NCBI RefSeq assembly: GCF_027460065.1
Contig: NZ_JAPYZZ010000024.1
Location: forward strand, 3,331-45,813
Reading direction: 5' to 3'
Origin: Martinezella rhizogenes
GTDB lineage: Bacteria; Pseudomonadota; Alphaproteobacteria; Rhizobiales; Rhizobiaceae
DNA length: 42,483 nt
Part shown: piece by piece, positions 42,261-42,483 of the stretch
How the letters are laid out: each line of letters begins with the position of its first letter
Numbering within the stretch: position 1 is the first letter of the stretch
Made by a program: the position numbers and the translations under genes
The notes under the pieces: generated by a model
The model's database searches: none
The model's input: only the letters and a program-made list of their open reading frames with translations
What the model was told of the DNA's origin: nothing

Positions 42261-42483
42261 TTAGAACTTCACCGATAGCGTCGCTTTGACCCCATGCTGT
42301 TGGGCGTCTTCAGCAATCTGGCCGGAATAGGCAATACCGAGAGTGGAGCTTGGGTTGAGGTCGTAGTCGAGCCCGGCAGCAAAGATGAAGGCGTTGCGCG
42401 CCACCGGGATGCCGGCGACGGTGAAGTCGCCGCCTCCCGCAAAAGTATGCGTCGTCAGCGGAACGGTATCACCGGCCGCATGC
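42261..42483 (-). CDS. Autotransporter beta-barrel domain, C-terminal end (partial)
   Basis: Reading the minus strand from the window edge gives 73 residues with alternating beta-strand pattern: HTFAGGGDFTVAGIPVARNA, then FIFAAGLDYDLNPSSTLGIA and YSGQIAEDAQQHGVKATLSVKF, followed by TAA (complement at 42261-42263). The pattern of a glycine-rich turn, NP(S/N)xTLGIxYSGQ and a terminal phenylalanine is that of autotransporter barrels, which fold in the outer membrane. The N-terminal passenger lies beyond the window. The 185-nt gap from the AraC gene (42076-42260) contains nothing recognised. Confidence 0.8.
   Translation of the reverse strand, partial: HAAGDTVPLTTHTFAGGGDFTVAGIPVARNAFIFAAGLDYDLNPSSTLGIAYSGQIAEDAQQHGVKATLSVKF

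Noticed and set aside
1..42483. CRISPR arrays, tRNA or rRNA genes, phage genes, plasmid replication or conjugation genes
   Set aside because: None was seen on either strand; no regularly spaced repeats and no recognisable RNA gene or replication protein.

Overview
The window looks like an accessory segment (plasmid, chromid or genomic island) of an alphaproteobacterium, most likely a Rhizobiales member such as the Rhizobium/Agrobacterium group. This is inferred from the GC-rich coding style, the Liv-type ABC operon, the gene families and the beta-hydroxyaspartate cycle genes; there is no rRNA or tRNA to fix the taxonomy. Almost all of the first 29.8 kb is catabolic genes on the + strand, 29.8-34.5 kb is insertion-sequence debris with broken genes, and 34.8-42.5 kb holds signalling genes. 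Region 1 (1-5987): a sugar-type ABC permease pseudogene, then a tightly overlapping set of pxpA, a pxpB-pxpC fusion and a biotin carboxylase-BCCP protein, followed 12 nt later by lipoyl synthase lipA. The pxpBC and biotin carboxylase proteins together carry all the parts of a urea-carboxylase-like enzyme. Region 2 (6271-16861): one long operon. It encodes a Liv-type ABC importer (binding protein, two ATPases, two permeases), a GMC-family flavoprotein with a three-cysteine motif, a small putative gamma-type subunit, ETF beta and alpha, and a membrane Fe-S protein of the DgcB/HdrD type. Read together, an imported compound is oxidised in the cytoplasm and its electrons go through ETF to the quinone pool. 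Region 3 (17147-20694): a LysR regulator, a threonine-dehydratase-fold PLP lyase, a stand-alone D-glutamate-cyclase-like (DUF4392) protein and a RidA-like protein. These probably continue the same catabolic route; the substrate is unknown. Region 4 (21106-29842): an FMN-dependent 2-hydroxy-acid oxidase/dehydrogenase preceded by a 19-bp palindrome, a FadR-type regulator, an IclR regulator (bhcR) and a complete bhcABCD set, followed by a GAPDH-family gene. BhcA-D is the known beta-hydroxyaspartate cycle, which turns two glyoxylate into oxaloacetate; the FMN enzyme is a plausible glyoxylate source. Region 5 (29865-34462): an ISL3-family element with a frameshifted transposase and no matching target duplication, a sugar epimerase remnant with an internal deletion, an intact NAD(P)-binding reductase, an IS21 istAB remnant whose istB has lost its Walker B segment, and the tail of an IS3-family transposase. 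Region 6 (34841-42483): a chemoreceptor, a small unknown protein, a GGDEF-EAL protein, a lone solute-binding protein, an AraC regulator and the C-terminal end of an autotransporter barrel. The most promising unexplained system is the GMC/ETF/DgcB-type chain with its own importer and the PLP lyase-DUF4392-RidA trio, placed just upstream of the glyoxylate-assimilating bhc genes. No assignment here has been tested by a database search; all rest on reading the sequence and on family knowledge.
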